Shown piece after piece: positions 1 to 6,239 of a stretch of 7,176 nt of DNA (positions within the stretch are counted from its first letter, which is position 1; each line of letters begins with the position of its first letter). The DNA lies in the NCBI GenBank assembly GCA_003483675.1, contig DMYK01000541.1:3950-11125 (forward strand), read 5' to 3'. Under the pieces are notes generated by a model. The model was not told the DNA's origin, did no database searches, and saw only the letters and a program-made list of their open reading frames with translations. A program made the position numbers and the translations under genes. The stretch is from Microcoleaceae cyanobacterium UBA11344. Lineage in GTDB: Bacteria > Cyanobacteriota > Cyanobacteriia > Cyanobacteriales > Microcoleaceae.

Positions 1-521
1 TGAGAAACACAACGACGCTCAGAACAGTATGCCATTTGTTTAACCCCATTGCTCATCTGCACAGTCATCACCCGTACCCGAAAATGATCGTTAATAAACC
101 AACAGCGTTCCTGTCCTTGATTAGTCTCATATTCCGTCTCAATAGTCAACACCCCATCATCCGCAAAATGGTAAACACCGATGACCGGAATACCTTCAAC
201 ATAGCCTCGATTTCGCAGAAACTTGCCCGTTCTCGGATTACTAGGATTAGGCACATCTACAAGAATAGCAGCATAGTTTTGGTTCGGGACTGTATCATCT
301 AAATTATCCTGCCACATAAAACTGCATCCCCCACTAACTAAAGCGGGAGCGACATTCTGCTGTTGACAAACGTCTAAAATTCTGGGATCATCTGTTGACA
401 AAACGTCAACGATGACATTGGATTCTCCCGAGTCATCAGCCCCAGCAGTATCAAAATTATGGACTGTTCGCTGAGTAAACCAAACGCCCTCACTCTTGCG
501 AAAGAAATCCATCATAGTCAT
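1..521 (-). CDS. cpeS: CpeS/CpcS-type phycobilin lyase, 3' end cut by window edge
   Basis: Family role (known): S-type lyases attach a phycobilin by thioether to the Cys-82-equivalent of phycobiliprotein subunits in the cytoplasm. Seen: an uninterrupted minus-strand frame of 173 codons running off the left edge. It starts MTMMDFF, like the usual M-EFF start of the family. It then carries the family landmarks GG-CSFMWQ (residues 64-71), VPNPSNPRTGKFLRNRGY (90-107), IETEYET (127-133), ERCWF (138-142) and FRVRVMTV (147-154). The family is roughly 170-200 residues, so only a short C-terminus should be missing. An in-frame ATG at 539 would add MLLTPP; the 521 start is preferred because it fits the family N-terminus, but neither start has a strong ribosome binding site. 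The neighbourhood (pebAB, cpeR, PE linkers) favours CpeS. CpeU or CpcS cannot be excluded from sequence alone. Confidence 0.75.
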   Translation of the reverse strand, partial: MTMMDFFRKSEGVWFTQRTVHNFDTAGADDSGESNVIVDVLSTDDPRILDVCQQQNVAPALVSGGCSFMWQDNLDDTVPNQNYAAILVDVPNPSNPRTGKFLRNRGYVEGIPVIGVYHFADDGVLTIETEYETNQGQERCWFINDHFRVRVMTVQMSNGVKQMAYCSERRCVS

Positions 522-757
522 AGGTGGTGTTAGCAGCATTTCTGTGTCAACTTAACGAGAGGAATCAGAGGGATTGAGACAAATCTCATTGAAAAACGGA
601 GATTTAGGCTTTGACCTGAGCTTAGCCGAACTGGGAATCAGAGCTGATTTTGGTTAAGAAAAATAAACAAACGTCAGTCTGGAATCCTTCAAATTCTAGG
701 ATAAATGACACAGGACAATTTTGAGCAACTCGATCAATAAATTTTCAGAAAAATATA
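522..757. promoter_or_regulatory. Divergent intergenic region, lyase / pentapeptide gene
   Basis: This 236-nt gap between two divergent genes must hold the 5' ends of both transcripts. I see no convincing -35/-10 pair. It contains a small perfect hairpin (TGAGA, loop CAAA, TCTCA; 575-588) and an exact 10-bp direct repeat, listed separately. The stretch next to the pentapeptide gene (about 650-757) is AT-rich, as expected for a promoter. No further gene is apparent. Confidence 0.45.
561..643. repeat. Pair of exact 10-bp direct repeats GGAATCAGAG
   Basis: GGAATCAGAG occurs at 561-570 and again at 634-643, 73 bp apart start to start (about seven helical turns), in the divergent promoter region. 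It could be a paired protein-binding site, but two 10-mers in AT-rich DNA could also arise by chance. No matching copy was noticed upstream of pebA or the AplA-like gene. Confidence 0.25.
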
Positions 758-1588
758 ATGTCACCTCGTCAACACTCATCTTTCCTCTCCGAACCCCTTT
801 CTGCAACAGAAATCTTGCCAACCATTCAGCAAGGCAAAAGTCTAGCTCAAACCAACCTCCAGGGAATCAACCTCAGCCAGATGGATTTATCTGGTATTGA
901 TTTCAGTGGAGCAAACTTGATTGGGGCCAACCTTAGTCAAACCAATTTGCAAGGGGCCAATCTCAAAGGGGTTGATTTACGAAGGGCCAATCTCAGAGAT
1001 GCCAATTTGAGTGGAGCGAATTTACAAGAAAGCTATCTTTTTCGTGCAGATTTACAGGGTTGTAATCTAGTCGATGCCCAGCTACAAGAGGCTAAATTAA
1101 AATTAGCTCAATATGATGCTCATACCCTTTGGCCAGAAGGATTGAATTACAAAAATTCGGGAGCTATTGGCCCCCAAGCCAATCTCAGTGGAGCTTTTCT
1201 GAATACAGCTTACCTCAGAGGTGCAGATTTACACGGCTGTAATCTGCGAGGTGCTTATCTCAGTGGAGCCGATTTAACTGGGGCAAATTTAGAGGGAGCC
1301 GCTTTAAGTGGGGCGAGTCTTCAGAATGCCTTTCTGACTGGTGCTTATTTACGGAATGCTATCTTAATTGGAGTCGAATTACAAGGAGCCGATTTACGAG
1401 GGGCTGACTTGACAGGGGCAAATTTAGAGCAATTAAAAAGTATTGCTGGCGCTGATTTTACCCTAGCACAAGGACTAACCCAAGAGATGAAAGCCATGCT
1501 TTGTAGTCGCAATCCCAAAGAATTAGGAACTTGGAATGCTTTTACTCGTAACAACACGGCTCAGAGTCTTGGCTATCAGCTAGGATAA
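758..1588 (+). CDS. Pentapeptide-repeat protein of unknown function
   Basis: A 276-residue protein made mainly of A(D/N)LXX pentapeptides, the pattern that folds into a right-handed four-sided beta-helix. There are two helical blocks, about residues 30-116 and 142-235. They are separated by a non-repeat insert (about 117-141, containing YDAHTLWPEGLNY) of a kind I recall from other cyanobacterial pentapeptide proteins. The N-terminal 29 residues and the C-terminal tail (about 236-276, with GTWNAFTRNN) are not repetitive. There is no signal peptide or membrane segment, so it is probably cytoplasmic. It is divergent from the lyase gene and convergent with pebB, with 2 nt between stop codons. It stands among PE genes, so a role in PE biogenesis or regulation is possible, but that is inference from position only. 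The start is an ATG with no strong Shine-Dalgarno sequence. Confidence 0.9.
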   Translation: MSPRQHSSFLSEPLSATEILPTIQQGKSLAQTNLQGINLSQMDLSGIDFSGANLIGANLSQTNLQGANLKGVDLRRANLRDANLSGANLQESYLFRADLQGCNLVDAQLQEAKLKLAQYDAHTLWPEGLNYKNSGAIGPQANLSGAFLNTAYLRGADLHGCNLRGAYLSGADLTGANLEGAALSGASLQNAFLTGAYLRNAILIGVELQGADLRGADLTGANLEQLKSIAGADFTLAQGLTQEMKAMLCSRNPKELGTWNAFTRNNTAQSLGYQLG

Positions 1589-1590
1589 AT

Positions 1591-2343
1591 TTACACTGAT
1601 TGTTGAACTTCTGGAATTTGGCGTGACAAATCGAACAGAAAACCGTGAATATATTCCTCCGTCCACTCCTCACCATAGAACCGCGTAAACATTCCTCTAG
1701 CGGGATCTTTTGCAGCACGATAACTCATATAACGTCGCTGTGCCTCAAGAATCTCTCCCAGTCGCTGGCTATCTGTGACAGGTTGCGCTTGCTCAACAAA
1801 ATCGAGATAAGCTTGAAGATAATCCTTAAAAGCTTCAAAGACCGTAGTTTGCACAGCCTCTGTTTCCTTGGGACGAGTCCAAAGAAACGCAGGTGAAAAG
1901 AAAGGTTTTGCTTCGTCGGGAAAATCCCCCCCCCAAGGCAACTCCTTTTGATAGTTGTTAAAAATCGGCAAAATTGGCTCTGAGTATTGCTTCTGATAAG
2001 CCGCATCGTGAAAAAGAGGCTGCATATCCAAAGCAATTAAATGTCCCCCCGGTAAGGTTACTAAGTCCGCCCCAAAAAAGGGCAAGTCATAATTTAACTG
2101 GGGGAAAATCACAAAATTAAGTACCTGAAGAGCATCACCGCCCTGAACATGAGCCGCCCGAATTTGCCGTAATTTTGAGGACTTAAAAGCATGACTTGTC
2201 GTCACAACCAACTGCTCTTTTTTCCCCTTCCCAGTTATAGATTCTTTCCGTTCAAAACCTGCGGGAATGGGATAGGGAGCCAAGTCAAGTCGTTCAGTTA
2301 GCAGTGGGATAGCGTAATCTAAGAAAGGTTGATAAAGAGTCAT
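1591..2343 (-). CDS. pebB: Phycoerythrobilin:ferredoxin oxidoreductase PebB
   Basis: PebB catalyses the second ferredoxin-dependent two-electron reduction in PEB synthesis, 15,16-dihydrobiliverdin to 3Z-phycoerythrobilin (known for the family). The 250-residue product has the ferredoxin-dependent bilin reductase (FDBR) layout: [16 protein letters not shown] (residues 80-95), ALDMQPLF (104-111), and a C-terminal [17 protein letters not shown] (211-227). Asp93 in GADL and Asp213 in KDP align by motif with the two aspartates studied in the family. Length is normal. It starts 7 nt after the pebA stop codon, so it is the second gene of a pebA-pebB operon, which lets the intermediate pass from PebA to PebB. 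I call it PebB rather than PebA from the FFGADLV and FTRFYGEEW motifs and its second position; PcyA is unlikely. Its ribosome binding site is weak, suggesting coupling to pebA translation. Confidence 0.93.
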   Translation of the reverse strand: MTLYQPFLDYAIPLLTERLDLAPYPIPAGFERKESITGKGKKEQLVVTTSHAFKSSKLRQIRAAHVQGGDALQVLNFVIFPQLNYDLPFFGADLVTLPGGHLIALDMQPLFHDAAYQKQYSEPILPIFNNYQKELPWGGDFPDEAKPFFSPAFLWTRPKETEAVQTTVFEAFKDYLQAYLDFVEQAQPVTDSQRLGEILEAQRRYMSYRAAKDPARGMFTRFYGEEWTEEYIHGFLFDLSRQIPEVQQSV

Positions 2344-2350
2344 TTTTAAC

Positions 2351-3085
2351 TTATCTTGCTCCCGCTGGAACGGCTAAAGGAACAGCATCTTCAAACAAAA
2401 ACTCATACAGAAATCGCTCTGACCATTCATGGCCAAAATAGCTGCCGAATAGCCCTGATGCTGGATCGCGTTCCGCACTATACTGATCGTAATCTTTCTG
2501 TGCCTTCGCAATCCGCTGAATCTCTTCTGGAGTGTTAAGCGGGGAGGCTTGATCTAGCATTTGCCAATACAACTGGACATATTCTTGATAGGCTGGCAAA
2601 AGACGAGTTACAACCGTTTCTGCGTCAGTTTTAGCAAATAGCAAGTTCTTGGAAAAATACTGATTCGCATCGTAAAACTTCATTTCTAAGTCTTGAGTCA
2701 AATCCTTGTATTTATCCTTAATTGCGCTCATTGGCCCGATATATTTGTCTATGTAAGCGCGATCGCGGAATAAAGGCTGAAAATCTAGGACAACTAAGAT
2801 TTTCTTCTGTCCAAAAGCTAAAAAATCAATTCCTAGTAAGGGCAGATCGTAATTATAATTCGGATAAATGACACAATTGAAAATTTGTGCCGTTTCTCCA
2901 GCATCAATGTAGGTGTAACGAATCTTTCGCAATTCGGGACATTGATAGCACCAACTTTGAATCGTGGCGGGATTTTTGCCTCTTTCACTCACCACTGATT
3001 CCAACCCAGAGGGAATGGGACGACTCTCTAGAGCAAAACGTCCAAACAGTTCTTTTTCTAAGAATTCCTGAAACGGCTTAAACAT
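2351..3085 (-). CDS. pebA: 15,16-dihydrobiliverdin:ferredoxin oxidoreductase PebA
   Basis: PebA reduces biliverdin IXalpha at the C15 methine bridge to 15,16-dihydrobiliverdin using reduced ferredoxin, the first committed step to PEB (known for the family). The 244-residue product shows the PebA signature [19 protein letters not shown] (residues 74-92), VVLDFQPLF (98-106) and [17 protein letters not shown] (205-221). Asp87 in LGID corresponds by motif to the catalytic Asp of cyanobacterial PebA, and Asp207 in RDP to the conserved C-terminal Asp. Length is typical. The ATG at 3085 gives the expected N-terminus ([14 protein letters not shown]). It leads the pebAB operon and is divergent from the AplA-like gene across a 240-nt spacer that must hold its promoter. 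A HIP1 octamer lies inside the gene. Nothing suggests inactivation. Confidence 0.94.
   Translation of the reverse strand: MFKPFQEFLEKELFGRFALESRPIPSGLESVVSERGKNPATIQSWCYQCPELRKIRYTYIDAGETAQIFNCVIYPNYNYDLPLLGIDFLAFGQKKILVVLDFQPLFRDRAYIDKYIGPMSAIKDKYKDLTQDLEMKFYDANQYFSKNLLFAKTDAETVVTRLLPAYQEYVQLYWQMLDQASPLNTPEEIQRIAKAQKDYDQYSAERDPASGLFGSYFGHEWSERFLYEFLFEDAVPLAVPAGAR
2759..2766. repeat. HIP1 octamer (GCGATCGC)
   Basis: Exact GCGATCGC, the highly iterated palindrome over-represented in many cyanobacterial genomes. This copy lies inside pebA without breaking the frame. It supports the cyanobacterial origin; no local function is implied. Confidence 0.85.
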
Positions 3086-3325
3086 AGATGAAAATCTAGC
3101 TCCTTCAATCTTTCCCTCAAAACGCGATCATAAGGGATTGCCTTAAGTCTTGTCTCTGTTTTTGACAAACAAAGTAATATTTCGTTACGAAACTCTGTGG
3201 TGCGCTCAGCATTCCCCAAGCAAAACCCTGTACCAACCATCATTAAACTGCTGTAATTGTAATAAATCTTAACAAATTTTCTCATAATTTTAGTCTATCC
3301 TAGTAAATTACGTGAGTGTAATTTA
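3086..3325. promoter_or_regulatory. Divergent intergenic region, pebAB / AplA-like gene
   Basis: A 240-nt spacer between the divergent pebA and AplA-like starts, expected to carry both promoters. About 3240-3320 is strongly AT-rich. TTGTAA (3257-3262) and CATAAT (3283-3288) resemble -35 and -10 boxes for the plus-strand gene, but their 20-nt spacing makes this weak. A 6-bp-arm inverted repeat (TTTCGT-T-ACGAAA, 3180-3192) lies near the middle. The part around 3175-3235 is less AT-rich and looks like a degenerate dispersed repeat (see findings). A minus-strand open frame of 75 codons crosses it and overlaps the pebA start out of frame; I do not consider it a gene. Confidence 0.4.
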
Positions 3326-3910
3326 ATGACTATGCAATTAAGTGAAAGAGCAAAGCAATTAATTCCCAAAGCCAGAATTGTCAGTTTTGCCACTTGGAAA
3401 AACTTATATTCAGATGAAGTAATTGCCATTTTTCAAGAGGCTGACAATCAAAGTCGATATCTCACAGATGAGGATTTAGAACGCATTAAAAATCTTGAGC
3501 CTAATCTCTCTTTAATGCTAGAAAAAGCCAGATTATTGCGAGATCAAGCTCCTAATCTTGTTGCTGATGCGAGGAAAAAGGTATTAGCCGAATTTCCCAA
3601 TATCACTGAGCCTGGCAATGACCTTTATCCTCCCGAACGTGCTGAAGCCTGTTGGCGAGATTTTTGGCAGTTCCTACGCTGTATCACCTATGGAATTGCA
3701 GGTAACAGTCATCAATTTACTAGCCAAGAAGGACTCAAAAACATGGAGCTACTCTATCAAGAATTGCGGGTTCCTGTTTCGGCGATGCTCTGTGGACTAG
3801 AACAGTTGAAAAAAGTGAGCTTGCAGCAATTTAATGCTGAAGACCGGGATTTATTGAGTCTCTCTTTTGACCATTTAATCACTGGGTTAAAACAATTTAG
3901 TCAAGCTTAA
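3326..3910 (+). CDS. aplA: Allophycocyanin-like bilin-binding protein (AplA-like)
   Basis: A divergent phycobiliprotein-superfamily (globin fold) protein of 194 residues; ordinary subunits have about 160-180. The bilin site is EACWRDFWQFLRCITYG (residues 107-123). It matches the C-x-RD-x4-LR-x-xTYG pattern of allophycocyanin, with Cys109 as the thioether cysteine and Arg111/Asp112 as chromophore contacts. Cys109 is about 28 positions later than the usual Cys-81/82, so there is an N-terminal extension of about 28 residues. That extension and an intact bilin site are the defining traits of Apl proteins described from Fremyella diplosiphon, where AplA carries a covalent bilin but is not in phycobilisomes. 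Its function, possibly photosensory, is unproven. Cys119 sits where allophycocyanins have Leu, a notable extra cysteine. The gene is divergent from pebAB, which could supply its bilin or precursor, and convergent with the HEAT gene. It starts MTMQLSERAKQL. Confidence 0.82.
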   Translation: MTMQLSERAKQLIPKARIVSFATWKNLYSDEVIAIFQEADNQSRYLTDEDLERIKNLEPNLSLMLEKARLLRDQAPNLVADARKKVLAEFPNITEPGNDLYPPERAEACWRDFWQFLRCITYGIAGNSHQFTSQEGLKNMELLYQELRVPVSAMLCGLEQLKKVSLQQFNAEDRDLLSLSFDHLITGLKQFSQA

Positions 3911-3947
3911 TCAACTAAACATTATCATATTCCCTACTGTTTATTGT

Positions 3948-4604
3948 CTAAAGCAGATTTTCTAAAGCAGCAGCAACGACTCGATGATTTGAGTCTTGCC
4001 GAAGTTGACTTAAGATTTCCTTAGCCTGCGGATCATCAAAATGTTGCAAAGCAGATGCGACGTGCTGACGCATACCTTCATACTCAGAATTAGCCAGCAT
4101 TAATAACTGAGAAAGTGCAGCCTGTTCCTGATTAGTTCCGGCTAATGTACCAAGTGCATCCACAGCCGCTTCCTGGGTGGTCATATCTTCGCCTGCTAAG
4201 GCTTCCATACAGACCTCAAAGAGTTCGCTTTCGCACTCCATATCAACCAAAGCAGCCAGAATACTACGCCGCACTAACCAGTGGTCATCCTGTACAAAAG
4301 TCAAGACTAAATGAGATGCAGCACATCGACCAAAAAGCGAAAGAGAATTAGCAGCCTCGGCTCGCACATTCGGCGTATTATCAAACTTCATAATTTGCAG
4401 TAAAGCGGCGAAGGATTCGGCGGTTTGTTGTGTCCCAAATGCCCGGCTGACAAAGGAACGTACTAAAAACTCCGGGTCATTGAGTTTCGCCTTGAGCAAG
4501 GGAACAGCAATCTCTGGTGTGTAGTCTTTCAGGGCCGCGACGGCCTTGAGTCGGTACTGAAAGTCAGAATTTTCTAGAGACGCTTCGATTTCGTGAATGT
4601 CCAT
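3948..4604 (-). CDS. HEAT-repeat protein, bilin-lyase-like family, role unknown
   Basis: A 218-residue, all-helical protein of tandem HEAT repeats of about 30 residues each, for example LKAKLNDPEFLVRSF, LLQIMKFDNTPNVRAEAA, TFVQDDHWLVRRSILAAL and LRQDSNHRVVAAALENLL, spread over the whole length. HEAT proteins in cyanobacteria include E/F-type bilin lyases (CpcE/F, CpeY/Z), the phycobilisome-degradation factor NblB and the Fe-S protein IaiH. The sequence does not look like CpeZ or NblB as I remember them. It resembles a widely conserved cyanobacterial HEAT protein, possibly IaiH-like, so no symbol is given. I prefer the ATG at 4604 (MDIHEIEASLEN); an in-frame GTG at 4610 would add two residues. 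It is co-oriented with cpeR, 74 nt downstream of its stop, so co-transcription is possible. No membrane segment or signal peptide is visible. Confidence 0.85.
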   Translation of the reverse strand: MDIHEIEASLENSDFQYRLKAVAALKDYTPEIAVPLLKAKLNDPEFLVRSFVSRAFGTQQTAESFAALLQIMKFDNTPNVRAEAANSLSLFGRCAASHLVLTFVQDDHWLVRRSILAALVDMECESELFEVCMEALAGEDMTTQEAAVDALGTLAGTNQEQAALSQLLMLANSEYEGMRQHVASALQHFDDPQAKEILSQLRQDSNHRVVAAALENLL

Positions 4605-4678
4605 AACCACAACAGAGGAGGAGTCTCCTTTAGTTTAACAAAAATTGTTCGCCTTTTTCCTTCTTCCTTCAACTATAA

Positions 4679-4984
4679 TTAAACTCTCTCATCAAACCTT
4701 GTCTGAAAACTGCCGTACTTGAACCAATATTGTCGCAGTTCATGATGAGGTGTATGCAAACTGGCTTTAGCCTGATAGAGAATCACTTGTCGATGATTTC
4801 CCATCCAAAGTCGTTTGGCTGGTTCTACAGAAATTAAGCACCCTCCTAGACTGTTAACACATTCCTCAAATCGCTCAACTGCTGGATAGTCTAAAGTTTC
4901 AAAAATTAGCAATTGACCGGAAAAAATTAGGTGACGACTTCTGATCCAAGCCTGCATTTTTTTGTCAGCTATGGGGGGTAACAT
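4679..4984 (-). CDS. cpeR: CpeR, activator of phycoerythrin gene expression
   Basis: CpeR is a small protein required to turn on PE structural and accessory genes, including pebAB, in green light in Fremyella diplosiphon (known); its biochemical mechanism is not settled. The 101-residue product follows the conserved CpeR pattern: MLPPIADKKMQAWIR at the start, LIFETLDY (26-33), RFEECVNSLGG (38-48), VEPAKRLWMG (53-62), ILYQAKASLHTPHHELRQYW (68-87), and KYGSFQTRFDER at the end. It has no recognisable helix-turn-helix. In Fremyella it ends the cpeCDESTR operon. Here it follows cpeE directly, but a terminator, a hairpin and a MITE-like element lie between them, so it may have its own promoter or depend on read-through. 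The ribosome binding site is poor (GAAAG just before the ATG). Confidence 0.9.
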   Translation of the reverse strand: MLPPIADKKMQAWIRSRHLIFSGQLLIFETLDYPAVERFEECVNSLGGCLISVEPAKRLWMGNHRQVILYQAKASLHTPHHELRQYWFKYGSFQTRFDERV

Positions 4985-4999
4985 CTTTCAGATACTCAG

Positions 5000-5033
5000 C
5001 TTGAAAACCGAGTGATTTATTTTTATTTTCAAG
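5000..5033 (-). promoter_or_regulatory. AT-rich hairpin in the cpeR leader
   Basis: Perfect 8-bp inverted repeat, CTTGAAAA and TTTTCAAG, with an 18-nt AT-rich loop, ending 15 nt before the cpeR start codon and just downstream of the terminator in the direction of transcription. If transcribed it would form a leader stem close to the ribosome-loading region. The stem is AT-rich and only moderately stable, so a control role is inference. Confidence 0.4.
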
Positions 5034-5042
5034 TTTTACATA

Positions 5043-5070
5043 GAAAAAGAGCGAATAATAAACTCGCTCT
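5043..5070 (-). terminator. Rho-independent terminator downstream of the linker operon
   Basis: On the minus strand, AGAGCGA, a 9-nt loop and TCGCTCT form a perfect 7-bp stem (5048-5054 with 5064-5070). It is followed directly by four further T residues, giving a run of five including the last stem base. This is the classic intrinsic terminator layout and has the correct polarity only on the minus strand. It lies about 180 nt after the cpeE stop and 60 nt before cpeR, so it should end the cpeCDE transcript or gate read-through into cpeR. Confidence 0.75.
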
Positions 5071-5085
5071 AGAGAAAGTAAAAGA

Positions 5086-5214
5086 TATAGCAACCGCCAA
5101 GGTGGTTAGGACACTTCCGGTAACAGAGCCCTTCGGCTACGCTCAGGATCAACTCCGTCGAAGTGGACATTTCGACTACGCTCAATGACCTTCTTCGCCT
5201 TGGCGACTGCTATA
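5086..5214. mobile_element. 129-bp MITE-like element with 19-bp terminal inverted repeats
   Basis: The ends, TATAGCAACCGCCAAGGTG (5086-5104) and the reverse complement of CGCCTTGGCGACTGCTATA (5196-5214), match at 16 of 19 positions, all three differences being transitions. Inside is an imperfect tandem motif, TTCGGCTACGCTCA (5132-5145) and TTCGACTACGCTCA (5171-5184), of the kind seen in dispersed repeats of cyanobacterial genomes. Base composition is clearly more GC-rich than the flanks. There is no coding capacity for a transposase, so it would be non-autonomous, moved in trans by an IS with the same ends. No target-site duplication is obvious. It is inserted between cpeE and cpeR. Confidence 0.7.
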
Positions 5215-5253
5215 CCAAACCTAAACGAAAATCACAGTCAAGTCTATGGGGAC

Positions 5254-6021
5254 TTAGCCAACTTCAGTAATACTGAGAATTTTGCCTCCCATTTTCTGGA
5301 TATTTTTAATTTGCTGAGACATTTGAGCATAGCTTACTTCATAGCTGAGCTTGCTCGCTCTGACCTTAGCACCACCAGACTTAGTAGCAGTAATCCGAAA
5401 ACGTTTACCAGTTGTGCTAGAGGCTCCACTGGTACCAATGCTAAAAAGTTTGATTTTCTGAGGCAGATTGCTCGCAACCGTAGCAACTAATTGAGCTTGA
5501 TTACTGCTATCGCTAGTAGCTGCTCCTCCCAGCAAAGAAATCATCCGATTAAACCCGACATTCTTGATACCAGTTTGGCTGCGAATGCTCCGAGGATAAG
5601 GCACAATATTCTCGCCAAAGTTCTGAGTATAATCGTCACTATCGATATAAGAATCGATTTCGGCTTCATAGCCTTGACCGTTACAAATTTGGACGTGTTC
5701 AGAAATCTCCGTCTGTTCTAAAGGAGCGCGACCAAGCAAATGCTTGCAGTTTAACTCGATGAACCGATAGGCAGAATTGGTGTGAAAAAAGAGAGACTGA
5801 TACAGGTCTGATTTTGCCACTTGTCTGACAAACTCACGCACCGTAATATCACCATTGCGAAGCAAAGATTCGGCACTGGTGAGACGCTGACTTTCCATCA
5901 TGTGAACGTTTCCTAAGACTTGTCGGTAAGCAGCGCGAATCACTACTTGTAAGTCTTCTTCGGTGGCATTAGAACGCAGTTCTACGGGGTCACTGACGAA
6001 AGCGGCTGTTAAACTGGACAT
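5254..6021 (-). CDS. cpeE: Phycoerythrin-associated rod linker, probably CpeE
   Basis: Rod linkers thread through PE hexamers, join discs and tune energy transfer in the phycobilisome (known). The 255-residue product has two domains. The N-terminal PBS-linker domain (about residues 15-150) contains YRQVLGN (32-38), [14 protein letters not shown] (61-74), [16 protein letters not shown] (85-100) and [20 protein letters not shown] (118-137). The C-terminal CpcD-like domain (about 205-253) ends [12 protein letters not shown]. It is a paralogue of the next gene upstream, of the same length. CpeE rather than CpeD is assigned because it is third in the cpeC-cpeD-cpeE order known from Fremyella; sequence alone does not settle it. 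A good ribosome binding site, AGGA, lies about 8 nt before the ATG. Downstream lie the MITE-like element and the terminator. Confidence 0.88.
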   Translation of the reverse strand: MSSLTAAFVSDPVELRSNATEEDLQVVIRAAYRQVLGNVHMMESQRLTSAESLLRNGDITVREFVRQVAKSDLYQSLFFHTNSAYRFIELNCKHLLGRAPLEQTEISEHVQICNGQGYEAEIDSYIDSDDYTQNFGENIVPYPRSIRSQTGIKNVGFNRMISLLGGAATSDSSNQAQLVATVASNLPQKIKLFSIGTSGASSTTGKRFRITATKSGGAKVRASKLSYEVSYAQMSQQIKNIQKMGGKILSITEVG

Positions 6022-6146
6022 TGTTTTTTCCTAACGTTAATTAAAGTTTGATTGAAACTGTCAAAAGATGTTACTGTTGCTTGAAACAGCTTGACATTCG
6101 CGAACGTATCTGTTATTGAGACAGAGAAACACTATCGGTTTCTATC

Positions 6147-6154
6147 GCGATCGC
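6147..6154. repeat. HIP1 octamer (GCGATCGC) in the cpeD-cpeE spacer
   Basis: Exact GCGATCGC; its right half is part of the left arm of the perfect inverted repeat at 6150-6172. Confidence 0.85.
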
Positions 6155-6172
6155 TTTCATAATGAAAGCGAT
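6150..6172. repeat. Perfect 11-bp inverted repeat in the cpeD-cpeE spacer
   Basis: Arms ATCGCTTTCAT and ATGAAAGCGAT are exact reverse complements separated by a single A. As RNA this gives a stable stem with a short loop. It has no T-run after it on either strand, so it is not a standard terminator. Near-perfect symmetry overlapping HIP1 could mean an RNA-processing or stability stem, a protein operator, or a small dispersed palindrome. Confidence 0.65.
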
Positions 6173-6207
6173 GGGGATAAGATAAAAATCGTGATTGTTT
6201 CCGAGAG

Positions 6208-6239
6208 GGATAGAGAAGCAAATCTTTACTTCTCTATCC
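6208..6239. repeat. Perfect 11-bp stem-loop 17 nt after cpeD
   Basis: GGATAGAGAAG (6208-6218) and CTTCTCTATCC (6229-6239) are exact reverse complements with a 10-nt loop, 17 nt downstream of the cpeD stop codon. There is no U-tract on the minus strand, so it is unlikely to be a strong intrinsic terminator. A stem at this place commonly protects the 3' end of an upstream message from exonucleases; here that would make cpeC-cpeD mRNA more abundant than cpeE. That role is inference. Confidence 0.6.

Noticed and set aside
36..302. Plus-strand open frame of 88 codons near the left edge
   Set aside because: It starts with TTG and lies wholly antisense to the lyase gene, whose family motifs are clear.
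1345..1557. Minus-strand open frame antisense to the pentapeptide gene
   Set aside because: It is a by-product of the periodic pentapeptide codons; its repeated KSAP pattern is the reverse reading of the repeat.
1645..2036. Open frames on both strands inside pebB (1645-1896 plus, 1725-2036 minus)
   Set aside because: Both are shadows of pebB, which has full family motifs and normal length.
3058..3285. Minus-strand open frame of 75 codons upstream of and overlapping pebA
   Set aside because: It overlaps the pebA start out of frame, has no recognisable domain or ribosome binding site, and crosses a probable dispersed repeat; it also occupies the space needed for the pebAB promoter.
4636..4652. 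Small AACAA / TTGTT inverted repeat between cpeR and the HEAT gene
   Set aside because: A 5-bp AT-only stem is expected by chance in this AT-rich spacer and would not terminate transcription.
5185..5721. Two plus-strand open frames of 101 and 76 codons
   Set aside because: Both are largely or wholly antisense to the probable cpeE gene, and the first begins inside the MITE-like element; neither resembles a known protein.
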